Below, one piece after another: positions 8,908 to 20,098 of a stretch of DNA of 64,000 nucleotides (position 1 is its first letter; each line of letters starts with the position of its first letter). Source of the DNA: Verrucomicrobiaceae bacterium E54 (lineage in GTDB: Bacteria > Verrucomicrobiota > Verrucomicrobiia > Verrucomicrobiales > Akkermansiaceae). The notes below the pieces were generated by a model that saw only the letters and a list, made by a program, of their open reading frames with translations, was not told the DNA's origin and ran no database searches. The stretch lies in assembly GCA_022548915.1 (NCBI GenBank), contig JAKZES010000026.1:1-64000 (forward strand). Direction: 5' to 3'. A program made the translations under genes and the position numbers.

Positions 8908-9282
8908 GCCTGTGGAAAAGCGGGTGGCCGGGAGCTCAAGAGCCCCAAGGGGACGGATCAGCCCTTCGGGTGCCGACGCTCGGGCCAAACCGCCCCCCGT
9001 TACCCGGGCCCGGCCCAAAACCCCTTGCACCATCGTGCCGGCGCGTGTTCACTCCGCCCGCTGTCAGGGGCCGTGGAGGTTCGGCAGGTGAATCCCGCCA
9101 GGCCTTGATCGGAGCAACGGTAGCTTGTCCGGATTTGCCGCGGTTCCCTGGCAGCACTTCCTTTTTCCGGGAAAGGCCGGACGCGCCGTGCCAACCGGCG
9201 GATCGGTCGGGTGGATCACGAAACCATTGATCCCCGGGACTTTCGGAAATTCCACCCCACCGGGGCATCCCGCGAGTGGGGA
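8908..9282. other. Intergenic region with no recognisable gene
   Basis: This 375-bp gap separates two converging genes. The frames crossing it are short, inconsistent in codon bias and match nothing I recognise. It contains GC-rich stretches but no clear terminator with a T-run. Confidence 0.5.
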
Positions 9283-10092
9283 TCAGTAGGTCGGGGCGAG
9301 CACGCTCACATCGACGCCTTCCTCGCCGGTGTAGCGGTAGTGGCCGATGATCTTGAAGTTGAACAGGCAGTTCTCCCACACCGGTCCTTCGCCGATGTTG
9401 TGGACGACCCATGGCTCGGAACGATTTTCGCCGGGACCCGGAACCACGATGCCGATGTGGCTGCGGCCTCCCGCCAGGCGCCAGGTCACCACGTCGCCGG
9501 GCCGGTAATCCCCCGCCTCACGGCTGGGCGCGTCCCCTTCGACGCCGCTGGTGAGCAACTCGGCACCCGAACGCCGGAAAAAACGTTGGAGATTGGCGGT
9601 CAGGCGGTGATCGATGTTGGCATCGGCCGACTTGCGCCCGAAAATCTGCGGGTACTCGGAAAAATTCCGGCTCATGTCCTCATGGACCCGCTGCTGGAGA
9701 TCGACGCCCAAAGCGCGGTACGACCGGACCACCAGATCCTCGGCACGACCCTTGCCCGAGGGGATGTCTCCGTTGGGGTAGGGAATCTTGTAGTACGCAT
9801 CCTCATAGACCACCGACGACTGGGTCCGCTGCAGCGCGGCGGCGGCGAGGCGATCACCGATGGCAGCTGACGGCTGGAGCTCGCCGATGAGGGCGTTGGC
9901 CCGCTCTGAAGTTGGCGCAACTTGCTGAGCCTGAAGGAGCGGAAGGAACGGCTTACCGAAGAAGTAGACGGCTCCGGCCGCCACCAGAAGCACCACCCAG
10001 CCGAGCAGGAAATTGGGTCGTTTCGCCGGCTTTTGCGGCCGGGGACCGATGTATTCGATTGTGTCGAGGCGATTGGATCTGCGGCGGGCCAT
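9283..10092 (-). CDS. DUF1287 family protein, membrane anchored
   Basis: It encodes 269 aa with one N-terminal membrane helix (about residues 28-50) preceded by an Arg/Lys-rich cytoplasmic tail. The rest matches DUF1287 (YijF-like): YYKIPYPNGDIP, RAEDLVVRSYRALGVDLQ, VHEDMSRNFSEYP, ADANIDHR, RPGDVVTWRL and SHIGIV. The fold is thought to be related to NlpC/P60-type cysteine hydrolases, but the activity is not established. It has its own divergent promoter region shared with the CBM9-like gene. Confidence 0.85.
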   Translation of the reverse strand: MARRRSNRLDTIEYIGPRPQKPAKRPNFLLGWVVLLVAAGAVYFFGKPFLPLLQAQQVAPTSERANALIGELQPSAAIGDRLAAAALQRTQSSVVYEDAYYKIPYPNGDIPSGKGRAEDLVVRSYRALGVDLQQRVHEDMSRNFSEYPQIFGRKSADANIDHRLTANLQRFFRRSGAELLTSGVEGDAPSREAGDYRPGDVVTWRLAGGRSHIGIVVPGPGENRSEPWVVHNIGEGPVWENCLFNFKIIGHYRYTGEEGVDVSVLAPTY

Positions 10093-10236
10093 CTGCGCTG
10101 TCGGTGTCTTACCTTACCGATGAACAATCGCAATACGCGAATGCATTAATCAGAATTTCGGACAATTCATTGAGCTGAAGCCATTAAGCTGACTCCCGGA
10201 GTCGACCTCGGGCGCAGCAGATTGTATGCCGTCGCC
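10093..10236. promoter_or_regulatory. Divergent promoter region
   Basis: The 144 bp between the starts of the DUF1287 gene (minus) and the CBM9-like gene (plus) is clearly AT-richer than its surroundings (for example around 10120-10190), as expected for back-to-back promoters. I cannot assign a convincing -35/-10 pair to either gene. Confidence 0.4.
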
Positions 10237-10857
10237 ATGATAGCGATATCGTCGGACCGGGTGCTGGAATGGGGCGGGCTCGACCTGACGATTTTCGGAG
10301 TCCATCGGGACTGGTTCGGAAATCCCGTGGATCCGCCGGTCGGATGGAGCCTCGCCATTGATCCCGTCCGCCTCTGGTTCGTCGCGACCCGGCGGCAGCC
10401 GGCTCGCGGGCACCCCGATGCCGCCCCGGGCGCCTTCGCCGCCGGACTCTGGCGGCACGACGTGGCGGAGTTGTTCCTCGCAGCGCCCGAGGGTGGCCGC
10501 TACCTGGAACTCAATCTCGCGCCGAACGGTGCCTGGTGGAGCTGCGAGTTCACCGCTCCCCGGCGGAGGGCCCACGAAGAGGACCGGGAATGGCCGGACG
10601 TCCGGACCCACGCCGAAACGCAGGCCGATGGCTCGTGGATCACCGCGATGTCGCTGCCACTGTCGTCGCTGCGCGATCGCCTCGATTTCGGGCCGGGCAC
10701 GATGGCCAATGTCAGCTTCATCCTCGATTCACCCGCACTGCGCTTCCTCAGCGTCACCCGCCTGGGTGGCGACGAGCCGGATTTCCACCAACCGGAGAAA
10801 TTCGCCCCCTTGCGGATTCACGATGGTGACTTGCCGGGGTCGGGCAACGCTCCCTAG
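10237..10857 (+). CDS. CBM9-like carbohydrate-binding domain protein (cytoplasmic)
   Basis: The 206-aa protein has no signal peptide. The middle part (LWRHDVAELFLA, YLELNLAPNGAWWSCEF, then SWITAMSLPLSSL and VSFILDSPALRFLSV) matches the family 9 carbohydrate-binding-like beta sandwich found in many Verrucomicrobia and Planctomycetes proteins, where W-x-D-D-x-x-E/F-F motifs mark the fold. I used the ATG at 10237; a TTG at 10222 is possible. It ends 9 bp before the glycosyltransferase gene, so the two are likely one transcript. The ligand is unknown. Confidence 0.65.
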   Translation: MIAISSDRVLEWGGLDLTIFGVHRDWFGNPVDPPVGWSLAIDPVRLWFVATRRQPARGHPDAAPGAFAAGLWRHDVAELFLAAPEGGRYLELNLAPNGAWWSCEFTAPRRRAHEEDREWPDVRTHAETQADGSWITAMSLPLSSLRDRLDFGPGTMANVSFILDSPALRFLSVTRLGGDEPDFHQPEKFAPLRIHDGDLPGSGNAP

Positions 10858-10866
10858 CTTCCTCGC

Positions 10867-11766
10867 GTGGCCGAACCCCTGCTGGTCGTGGCCCCGTCGA
10901 CCTGGCGGGATGCCTGCTTCTCGCTGCCCGCGACCCGTGCGCTGGCCGACGTGGCCGAGGTGACCGTTCTCTGCGGGGCCCGCCAGGAATCCTTCTGGAG
11001 CCTCGCCGGTTTTCCGGAAGTCATCGCCCACGAGGAAAATCCGGGCCGGCTGGCCTCGATCGTGCCCGACCTGCCGCGAGCACTCCTGTGGGAGGGCGGT
11101 GCCGCGGCCAAGGCCTGTGCCAAGGCGGGCATCCCGCACCGGACCGGACTCCCGGCACCCGACCTCGCAAAACACCTGACCCACCCCCTCGAGCGAACGG
11201 TGGTTCCCGGCCCGCCCGAGCATCAGGTCCGGCGGTTTCTCGACACCGCCGCGCTGCTCGGAGCCCGACCGAACGAACCCCGGTGGTTCGAACCGCTTGC
11301 GAAATCGCGCGATGCCGGCACCGCGCTCATCGCCCCCGACAGCGACTTCGGTGCCCACTTCGAGTGGCCGCTGGAACGCTGGCTCGAGCTGATCGGCTCC
11401 ATCGTGCCGGATCCCTCACAAGTGCGGATCGCACGGGGCCCTCTTGGCGGGCGGATCGCGGCCGAAACGGGCATCGAGCTCGTCGATCTGGCGGACCCGA
11501 CCGGGGCCGGCCGCTTCGATTGGTTGATCGGCGCCGACGCGTCGCTCCCCCATGTTGCCGCCGCCTTTGGTACGACCTGCATCGTACTCTATGGCCCCGG
11601 CGATCCACGGTCCATCCGGCCGCTCGGCACGCGCCACGCGGCCATCCGCCGCAAGGTCGAGTGCTCGCCCTGCCTCGCCGATCGATGCCTGCTGGACGGA
11701 CGCTGCCAGGCGGAACTCGGGATCGACCGGGTGAAGCGGCGGATCAGAGCGCATCTCCGTCCATGA
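10867..11766 (+). CDS. Glycosyltransferase family 9 (heptosyltransferase-like)
   Basis: It encodes 299 aa from GTG 10867. GT9 hallmarks are the N-terminal Rossmann start (PLLVVAPSTWRDACFSLPATRAL), an HEENPGRL region and the C-terminal donor-site segment FDWLIGADASLPHVAAAFGTTCIVLYGPGDPRSIRPLG, followed by the Cys-rich ECSPCLADRCLLDGRC typical of heptosyltransferases. The N-terminal lobe is shorter than in WaaC/WaaF. The likely role is adding a sugar to lipopolysaccharide core or a related glycan. Its 3' end overlaps the convergent DUF2017 gene by 23 bp. Confidence 0.85.
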   Translation: MAEPLLVVAPSTWRDACFSLPATRALADVAEVTVLCGARQESFWSLAGFPEVIAHEENPGRLASIVPDLPRALLWEGGAAAKACAKAGIPHRTGLPAPDLAKHLTHPLERTVVPGPPEHQVRRFLDTAALLGARPNEPRWFEPLAKSRDAGTALIAPDSDFGAHFEWPLERWLELIGSIVPDPSQVRIARGPLGGRIAAETGIELVDLADPTGAGRFDWLIGADASLPHVAAAFGTTCIVLYGPGDPRSIRPLGTRHAAIRRKVECSPCLADRCLLDGRCQAELGIDRVKRRIRAHLRP

Positions 11767-12202
11767 GGAAGTGCAGCAGCATTCCCTGGAGCATCTGGTA
11801 GAAGTGGCTCCGGATCCCGGCGGACTTCACTTCGTCGTCCTCCTCGATGCCCTCGTTCTCCGAGAGGTGGTAGCGCTCCTCCAGGGCCAGGCGCGCCTGG
11901 TTCAAGCCGCCGAACCACGCTTCCGCATCTTCCCGCCCGATGAAGAAGGTCTCGCCGGGCGTGACCTTTCCCAGCACCCCGACGATGGTCTCCAGCTGGG
12001 CATTGAAGGATCCACGCAGCTCGGGCAGCACATAGTCGTCCCAGTCTTCGGCGAGGTCCGGGTCGATGCCGGCCGCCAGACGCGAGGCCAGATCGTCGTC
12101 GCGCGCATGGGCATCGGCCACGATCGCCCGCAGCACCGCCAGATCCAGTGCATCCTCGATGTCGATGCGGATCCTGCCGTCCAATGTGGGCGCGGCCTTC
12201 AT
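11744..12202 (-). CDS. DUF2017 family protein
   Basis: The 152-aa, mostly helical acidic protein has no membrane segment. Its start codon overlaps the clpS stop (ATGA), so the two are translationally coupled. DUF2017 genes commonly sit beside clpS, which suggests a role linked to ClpAP proteolysis, but no function is established. The family call rests on overall pattern (AWFGGLNQARLALEERY near residue 95, a hydrophobic C-terminal helix MLLHFLMDGDAL) and on the clpS context. Confidence 0.7.
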   Translation of the reverse strand: MKAAPTLDGRIRIDIEDALDLAVLRAIVADAHARDDDLASRLAAGIDPDLAEDWDDYVLPELRGSFNAQLETIVGVLGKVTPGETFFIGREDAEAWFGGLNQARLALEERYHLSENEGIEEDDEVKSAGIRSHFYQMLQGMLLHFLMDGDAL

Positions 12203-12477
12203 TCGCCGGGCTTCTCCATCTTCGCCTGGAGTTGGTGGGACTGGAGCTGCTGGGTGTAGAGTTCCGCCTCCTCCCGGCCGCCGTTCCAGACCACCGAGCG
12301 GCCCTGCTCGTGCACCTCGCGCATGCGCCTCTCCGCGACGCTTTTCGGAAGGGACAGAACCTTCATGAAGACCCAGGTCACGTAGTCCATCAGGTTCACC
12401 GGATCGTCGTAAACGACCACGTTCCACGGCTGGTCCAGCGCCGTGTCCTGCTCCAGCAGCGTGTCGCTCTCGGGCAT
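12199..12477 (-). CDS. clpS: ATP-dependent Clp protease adaptor ClpS
   Basis: The 92-aa protein carries the ClpS core: PWNVVVYDDPVNLMDYV (the DD.N N-degron pocket), a VF.KVL helix, and HEQGRSVV, then EAELYTQQL before the end. ClpS delivers N-end-rule substrates to ClpA or ClpC. It starts 3 bp after the ispG stop and overlaps the DUF2017 start, giving an ispG-clpS-DUF2017 operon. Confidence 0.92.
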   Translation of the reverse strand: MPESDTLLEQDTALDQPWNVVVYDDPVNLMDYVTWVFMKVLSLPKSVAERRMREVHEQGRSVVWNGGREEAELYTQQLQSHQLQAKMEKPGE

Positions 12478-12480
12478 CGT

Positions 12481-15015
12481 TCAGACTTCGGCAGGCTGCT
12501 CGGCGGGCGCGTCGATCCATTTCCCGTGCTCACGGATCAGGTCGACCAGCCGGTCGACCGCTTCCTCGGCCGGAATGTTGAACTTCACCGCCTGCTTGCC
12601 GACGTAGAGGTTGATCTTGCCCGGTGCCCCCCCGACGTAGCCGAAGTCGGCATCCGCCATCTCGCCGGGACCGTTGACGATGCAGCCCATGACCGCGATG
12701 CGCACTCCCTTGAGATGGCCGGTGGCCTCGCGGATCTTCTGGGTGGTCGTCTGCAGGTTGAAGAGCGTGCGCCCGCAGCTCGGGCAGGCGACGTAGTCGG
12801 TCTTGAAGATGCGTGCGCCCGAGGCCTGGAGGATGTTGTAAGAGAGTCGTAGTGACTGGCCCGGCGCCGGCTCGCCCTGGACGAGGATGGCGTCGCCGAT
12901 GCCGTCGCAGATCAGCGAGCCGATCACCCGCGAGGCCACCAGCAGGGTTTCGACGAAGTCGCCGCTCTCCTTCGCCGGTTGCAGCGTGTCCTTGAGCAGG
13001 ATCGGGTGCCGGGCATCGAGGCGGAAGGCGAGCATGCGGAAGGCGTGGATGGTTTCCATCTCCAGCCCGTCGGCCACGGTCACCAGCTTCGGGGTTTCCG
13101 AGCGGTTGATCCCGGCGATGGCCTCCTCGTCGCGAGGATCGACGGCCACCACGCCGGATTTCTCCAGCACGATCTCCGGCTTGTAGTCGCCCATCTTGGC
13201 GATCTTGTGCGCCACGGCATTCCATTTTTCCTGGCTCGTGAAGACGCGGATCTCGCGGTCACCACCCAGCTCGTGGCCCATGACTTCCACCACCTCGGAC
13301 CTACGGCGTTCATAGGAGAAAGGGTCGTAGGTGGGGGTGAGTGAAGTGGCTGCCCCGGCCCGGGGCAGGCCGTGGTTGCGGCGGCCCGCCGCAAGTTCTT
13401 CATAAACCGTTCCCACCCATTTCCAGCCGTGAAGCCCCGCCTTGACCGGATTCGCCAGCACATACTTCACCTGCGCCCGGAGATCCGCCGTGTCGCGCAC
13501 GAGATGATCGTAGCTCTCCTTCTGCCATAGCTCTGCTTCCCGGCCCAGGCGGCGATTGAGCTCGTGCGCCGTGAAGCTTTTCCAGGTGTGGAGGATCCTC
13601 TCAAGTTCGTGGCCTTCCTTCGGTCGCAGGACGGCATGCACATGATTCGGCATCACACACCAAGCGAGGAGGTCGTAGCGCTCACCGTCGAAATGACCGA
13701 GACACTCCGCCATGACCGCCGCCAACTCTTCATTCCCGAACAGGCACTCGCCATGTCCGCGATCCATTTCGGTTTCAACGAGGTTCTCGCGCAGGCTGCC
13801 GAGCTCGTTTCGCAGATCGATCAACTCCCCACGAACGCTTCGCGAACCGGAGGACTTGGACAGCTTCTCCAGACGGGCGAGCAGCAGGTTCCGCTTCGAA
13901 CGGTAGTCTTCGACGACCTTTGCCGGAAGTGAATCACCCAGCCTGAAGGTGACGGCGTAGGTTCCTCCTTTCACCCTCCAATGCGGAAGAAAGGAGGCAT
14001 CCGCCTTCTCGACCAGATCCCAATCGATGGAAATGGCGGCACCATCCCTCTCCAAGGACCGGCTGCGGGCCGCAGCCTCCACGGCCTGCCCCGGGCCGGG
14101 GCAGCCACTCGCAGAAGCACCCGGCTGGAACGGCGCGGCCAGCGCCCTCGCCACGGGAATCTCATGGACGGAATCCTCGGTGAGGCTCACCCGCACCGTG
14201 TCGCCGATGCCGTCGGCCAGCAGCGAACCGATGCCGATCGCGCTCTTGATGCGGCCGTCCTCACCGTCGCCGGCTTCGGTCACGCCGACGTGCATCGGGT
14301 AGTTCCAGTCGGGGCCCTCGGCGTCGAGTCGGGCGACGAGCAGGCGGTAGGCCTCGATCATCACCTTCGGGTTCGACGCCTTCATGGAGAAGACGAAGTT
14401 GTGGTAGTCCAGCTCGCGGGCGATGCGGGCGAACTCGAGCGCGCTCTCGACCATGCCCAGCGGCGTGTCGCCGTAGCGGTTCATGATGCGGTCGGAGAGC
14501 GAGCCGTGGTTGGTGCCGATGCGCATGGCGCGGCCGAGCTCCTTGCACCGCTCGACCAGCGGCGCGAACTGCCCGCGGATCCGCTCCAGTTCCTCCTCGT
14601 ACTGGGCGTCGCTGTACTCGCGGATCTCGAACTTCTTCTTGTCGGCGTAGTTGCCGGGATTCACGCGGATCTTCTCGACCCACTTGGCCGCCTCCATCGC
14701 GGCGTCGGGCTTGAAATGGATGTCCGCCACCAGCGGCACATCGCAGCCGGCGGCCCGGACCTCGCGAGCGATGTTCTCGAGGTTCTCCGCATACTTGCGG
14801 GTCTGGGCCGTGACCCGCACGACCTCGCAGCCCGCCTCGGCCAACTCGAGGATCTCCTTCACGCAGGCCGGCGTGTCGCGCGTGTCGGCGGTGATCATCG
14901 ACTGGACCCGGATCGGGTGGTCGCCGCCGAAGCCCACGTGGCCGACCATCACCTCGCGGGTGCGCCGGCGGTGGTAGGCCAACAGGTCGGGGCAGTAGCG
15001 GAGCGTCTCGGACAT
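12481..15015 (-). CDS. ispG: 4-hydroxy-3-methylbut-2-enyl diphosphate synthase interrupted in frame by a RAYT transposase
   Basis: IspG makes HMBPP in the MEP isoprenoid pathway. Residues 1-299 form the TIM barrel (HPIRVQSMITADTRD, MRIGTNHGSLSDR). Residues 561-844 hold the middle domain found in the large chlamydial/plant-type enzyme and the [4Fe-4S] reductase domain, with ligands in CPSCGR (C744, C747), CIVNGPGE (C778) and E785. Between them, residues about 300-560 are a complete Y1 transposase with REP-encoded flanks, inserted at a linker without breaking the frame. Without it the protein would be about 585 aa, normal for the family. MEP-pathway IspG is normally essential, so the fused product is probably functional or the insert is tolerated. 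The start is ATG 15015. It heads ispG-clpS-DUF2017. Confidence 0.93.
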   Translation of the reverse strand: MSETLRYCPDLLAYHRRRTREVMVGHVGFGGDHPIRVQSMITADTRDTPACVKEILELAEAGCEVVRVTAQTRKYAENLENIAREVRAAGCDVPLVADIHFKPDAAMEAAKWVEKIRVNPGNYADKKKFEIREYSDAQYEEELERIRGQFAPLVERCKELGRAMRIGTNHGSLSDRIMNRYGDTPLGMVESALEFARIARELDYHNFVFSMKASNPKVMIEAYRLLVARLDAEGPDWNYPMHVGVTEAGDGEDGRIKSAIGIGSLLADGIGDTVRVSLTEDSVHEIPVARALAAPFQPGASASGCPGPGQAVEAAARSRSLERDGAAISIDWDLVEKADASFLPHWRVKGGTYAVTFRLGDSLPAKVVEDYRSKRNLLLARLEKLSKSSGSRSVRGELIDLRNELGSLRENLVETEMDRGHGECLFGNEELAAVMAECLGHFDGERYDLLAWCVMPNHVHAVLRPKEGHELERILHTWKSFTAHELNRRLGREAELWQKESYDHLVRDTADLRAQVKYVLANPVKAGLHGWKWVGTVYEELAAGRRNHGLPRAGAATSLTPTYDPFSYERRRSEVVEVMGHELGGDREIRVFTSQEKWNAVAHKIAKMGDYKPEIVLEKSGVVAVDPRDEEAIAGINRSETPKLVTVADGLEMETIHAFRMLAFRLDARHPILLKDTLQPAKESGDFVETLLVASRVIGSLICDGIGDAILVQGEPAPGQSLRLSYNILQASGARIFKTDYVACPSCGRTLFNLQTTTQKIREATGHLKGVRIAVMGCIVNGPGEMADADFGYVGGAPGKINLYVGKQAVKFNIPAEEAVDRLVDLIREHGKWIDAPAEQPAEV
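13346..13394. repeat. Left REP of the RAYT element
   Basis: Positions 13346-13375 are one arm of the perfect 30-bp inverted repeat. It starts GTGG and contains the hairpin TGCCCCGGCCCGGGGCA. A second palindrome follows at 13376-13394 (TTGCGGCG, GCC, CGCCGCAA). A GTGG-type tetranucleotide before a hairpin is the standard substrate of RAYT enzymes. Confidence 0.85.
14063..14108. repeat. Right REP of the RAYT element
   Basis: Positions 14079-14108 are the exact reverse complement of 13346-13375. The adjoining palindrome CTGCGGGCCGCAG (14063-14075) sits at the same relative place as the second hairpin of the left copy but differs in sequence, so only the outer 30 bp is strictly conserved. Confidence 0.85.
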
Positions 15016-15066
15016 CTGCGGATGAAATACACCACGGATCGGTGGCGGACAAGCGGAGGCCTCCGA

Positions 15067-15140
15067 CGGACCGCGAGCTTCAGCTCGCCTCCTGTCAACG
15101 CACCGGGAGTGGTCGATGCGAGCCGAAGCTCGCGGTCCGA
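15067..15140. repeat. Inverted pair of REP-like elements (GGACCGC family)
   Basis: Arms at 15067-15088 and 15118-15140 share CGGACCGCGAGCTTC with GCTCGC after one variable base, in opposite orientation. Each arm can form its own hairpin (GCGAGC/GCTCGC). They fill most of the gap between ispG and atpC. A related arrangement with the same GGACCGC start is at 28382-28440. Confidence 0.7.
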
Positions 15141-15142
15141 CA

Positions 15143-15553
15143 TCAGTGCATGCGGCGCTTGAGATTCAGCTGCGCCATCGACTTGGCGATGGTGGCCCGG
15201 AGGTGGCTCAGGTCCTCCGCGTCGTCGCTGTGGCTGATCTTGGCCAGCTTTTCCTGCGCGCGCTTCATCGCTTCCTCGGCCTGGGCCTCGTCGATCTCGT
15301 CCTCGCCGAGCGCCATGTCGGTAAGCAGGTTGACCCGCTGCTGGGTGATCTCCGCGAAGCCGCTGCCGACCGCGAGAGTGTGAATCTGCCCGCCCTGCTC
15401 GTAGCGCAATTCGCCGGGCTCGAGTGCCGTGATCAGCGCGGCGTGGCCCTCGAGCACCCCCATCTCCCCGTTCGAACCCGGCATGTAGACATTGCCGACC
15501 GGACCGGAAAACACGGTTCTCTCCGGGGTGACGATTTCGAGGTGCAGGGACAT
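15143..15553 (-). CDS. atpC: F-type ATP synthase epsilon subunit
   Basis: The 136-aa protein is the F1 central-stalk epsilon subunit. The N-terminal beta sandwich is clear (LHLEIVTPERTVFSGPVGNVYMPGSNGEMGVLEGHAALITAL), and the C-terminal helical hairpin runs from about residue 88 (DEIDEAQAEEAMKRAQEKL). It is the last gene of the atp operon, 43 bp after atpD. Confidence 0.95.
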   Translation of the reverse strand: MSLHLEIVTPERTVFSGPVGNVYMPGSNGEMGVLEGHAALITALEPGELRYEQGGQIHTLAVGSGFAEITQQRVNLLTDMALGEDEIDEAQAEEAMKRAQEKLAKISHSDDAEDLSHLRATIAKSMAQLNLKRRMH

Positions 15554-15596
15554 GGGTAAGAGCTGAAACGCTGGAATCCTGAAACGCTGAAATGAA

Positions 15597-17170
<1,574 letters not shown>

Positions 17171-17179
17171 CGGCACCTC

Positions 17180-18061
17180 TTACTCCATCGCCTTCATGGC
17201 GGTGGTGATTTCGAGGAGCTCGGAGGTGATGGCGGCCTGGCGGACCTTGTTGTACTCGAGGGTCAGCTCCTTGATGAACTTGTTGGCGTTGTCGGTGGCG
17301 GCCTTCATCGCGACCATCCGGGCGGAGTGCTCGGAGGCGCGGCTCTCGAGCAGCATCTGGTAGACCTGGAAGTTGATGTAGAGCGGCAGCAGGGCGTCGA
17401 GCACGCCCATCGGGCTGGGCTCGAAGAGGTAGTCGGCACCGGCACCCGCGCCCTCGACGATCTCGTCGTCGCCGCCCTCGACCTCGTTGACCTTGCCGAT
17501 CGATTCGTGGGAGATCGGCAGCAGGGGCACGATGACCGGCTCCTGGGTGAGGGTGCTGATGAAGCGGGTGAAGGCGATGCTGATGCGGCTGTATTCGCCT
17601 TCGAGGAAGAGGTTGGTGAGCTGCTTGGCGATCGGGCGGGCCTGCGAGAAGGGAACCGGATCCCTGACCTCATGGTCGGCCACCAGGTGGTACTTCGCCT
17701 TGCCCAGCTGCACCCGCAGCTTGCGGCCGACGGTGACGATGTCGGCCTCGGGCTTCTCGGAGAGGATCTTGCGGCCGAGGTTGGTGTTGAGCGCGCCGCA
17801 GAGGCCCTTGTCTGTGGAGATGACGAGGATCAGCTCCTTGCCGCCCTCGCGGGTCCGGAGCAGGGGATGGACGTCGTCCTCGAAATTCGACTCGAGGTTG
17901 GAAAGGACCTTGTTGAGCAGTTCGGCATAGTCCCGGCCGGCGAGCGCCTGGTCCTGCGCCTTCTTCATCTTGGCCGCCGCGACAAGCTGCATCGCCCGGG
18001 TGATCTGGGCGGTGTTCTTGACCGACTTGATGCGTCGGCGGATGTCGCGGAGGTTGGCCAT
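17180..18061 (-). CDS. atpG: F-type ATP synthase gamma subunit
   Basis: The 293-aa central shaft subunit has the conserved N-terminus MANLRDIRRRIKSVKNTAQITRAM, STDKGLCGALNTN in the Rossmann part, and the C-terminal helix SEHSARMVAMKAATDNANK followed by YNKVRQAAITSELLEI. It is at its normal operon place between atpA and atpD. Confidence 0.96.
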   Translation of the reverse strand: MANLRDIRRRIKSVKNTAQITRAMQLVAAAKMKKAQDQALAGRDYAELLNKVLSNLESNFEDDVHPLLRTREGGKELILVISTDKGLCGALNTNLGRKILSEKPEADIVTVGRKLRVQLGKAKYHLVADHEVRDPVPFSQARPIAKQLTNLFLEGEYSRISIAFTRFISTLTQEPVIVPLLPISHESIGKVNEVEGGDDEIVEGAGAGADYLFEPSPMGVLDALLPLYINFQVYQMLLESRASEHSARMVAMKAATDNANKFIKELTLEYNKVRQAAITSELLEITTAMKAME

Positions 18062-18101
18062 GGCTTAGCGTGGAGCTTGGAGCGTTGAGCGCGGAGTGGG
18101 T

Positions 18102-19643
<1,542 letters not shown>

Positions 19644-19678
19644 GGGATGGGGACCGTTGTCGTTTGTCGGTTGATCGT

Positions 19679-20071
19679 TCAGAATGCCTCGGCGAGGCGG
19701 TCGAGGCGGCCCTTCACGGTGCCGTCCCAGACGTCGCTGCCCACGCGGACCTTGAGTCCGCCGAGAAGCTCGGGATTGGTCTTGTATTCGTAGGTGAGAT
19801 CGGCGCCGTACTGAGCGGCGAGGCCGGTGGCCACGCGCTGGCGGGTGGCCTCGTCGAGGACCTCGGCGCTTTCCACCACCACGTGGCGGCGGGCAAGCTC
19901 GAGGCGCACGAGGCGCTTGAGGGCGTGGAGCACGCCGCGGTAGCCGCGCGGCTTGGAGGCGGCCACCTGGCGCACCGCCTGGCCGAGCTTGGTCTCGTCG
20001 AGCCGGCCCTCCGACTGGCACATCCGGAAGATGCGTCGGGCGGTGGAATTGGCGGCCTTGGAGATTTTCAT
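19679..20071 (-). CDS. atpH: F-type ATP synthase delta subunit (short)
   Basis: The 130-aa protein stands at the atpH position between atpF and atpA and has the C-terminal delta signature ([45 protein letters not shown]). The usual subunit is about 175-180 aa; here the N-terminal six-helix domain is shortened. This is either a lineage trait or a reduced stator contact. Start ATG 20071. Confidence 0.88.
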   Translation of the reverse strand: MKISKAANSTARRIFRMCQSEGRLDETKLGQAVRQVAASKPRGYRGVLHALKRLVRLELARRHVVVESAEVLDEATRQRVATGLAAQYGADLTYEYKTNPELLGGLKVRVGSDVWDGTVKGRLDRLAEAF

Positions 20072-20098
20072 GGCGGGGTGCGGAGAAAAGGAGGCGGG

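Larger units (their letters stand above)
13346..14108 (-). mobile_element. REP-associated tyrosine transposase (RAYT) with flanking REPs, inside ispG
   Basis: The insert encodes a Y1 (HUH) transposase in the ispG frame. Motifs are WRVKGGTYAVTFRLGDSLP (residues 346-364 of the fused protein), the HUH metal site MPNHVH (H458, H460), and the catalytic-tyrosine segment ESYDHLVRD (Y502), followed by VKYVLANPVKAGL. Both catalytic elements are intact. A TTG codon at 14055 could start the transposase alone; it has no stop of its own and reads through the left REP into ispG. Both ends are a perfect 30-bp inverted repeat. The REP sequences themselves translate without stops (HGLPRAGAAT on one side, GCPGPGQAVEAAARS on the other). 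Confidence 0.88.

Noticed and set aside
6193-9033. Upstream extension of the pabB frame to over 1300 codons
   Set aside because: The extra part is antisense to the TPR-like and pseudokinase genes and has no family motifs; PabB is complete from the GTG at 6192.
13336-14118. Intein in IspG
   Set aside because: The in-frame insert has no splicing motifs (no N-terminal Cys/Ser block, no C-terminal HN-Cys/Ser). It carries HUH and YDHLVRD transposase motifs and REP ends instead.
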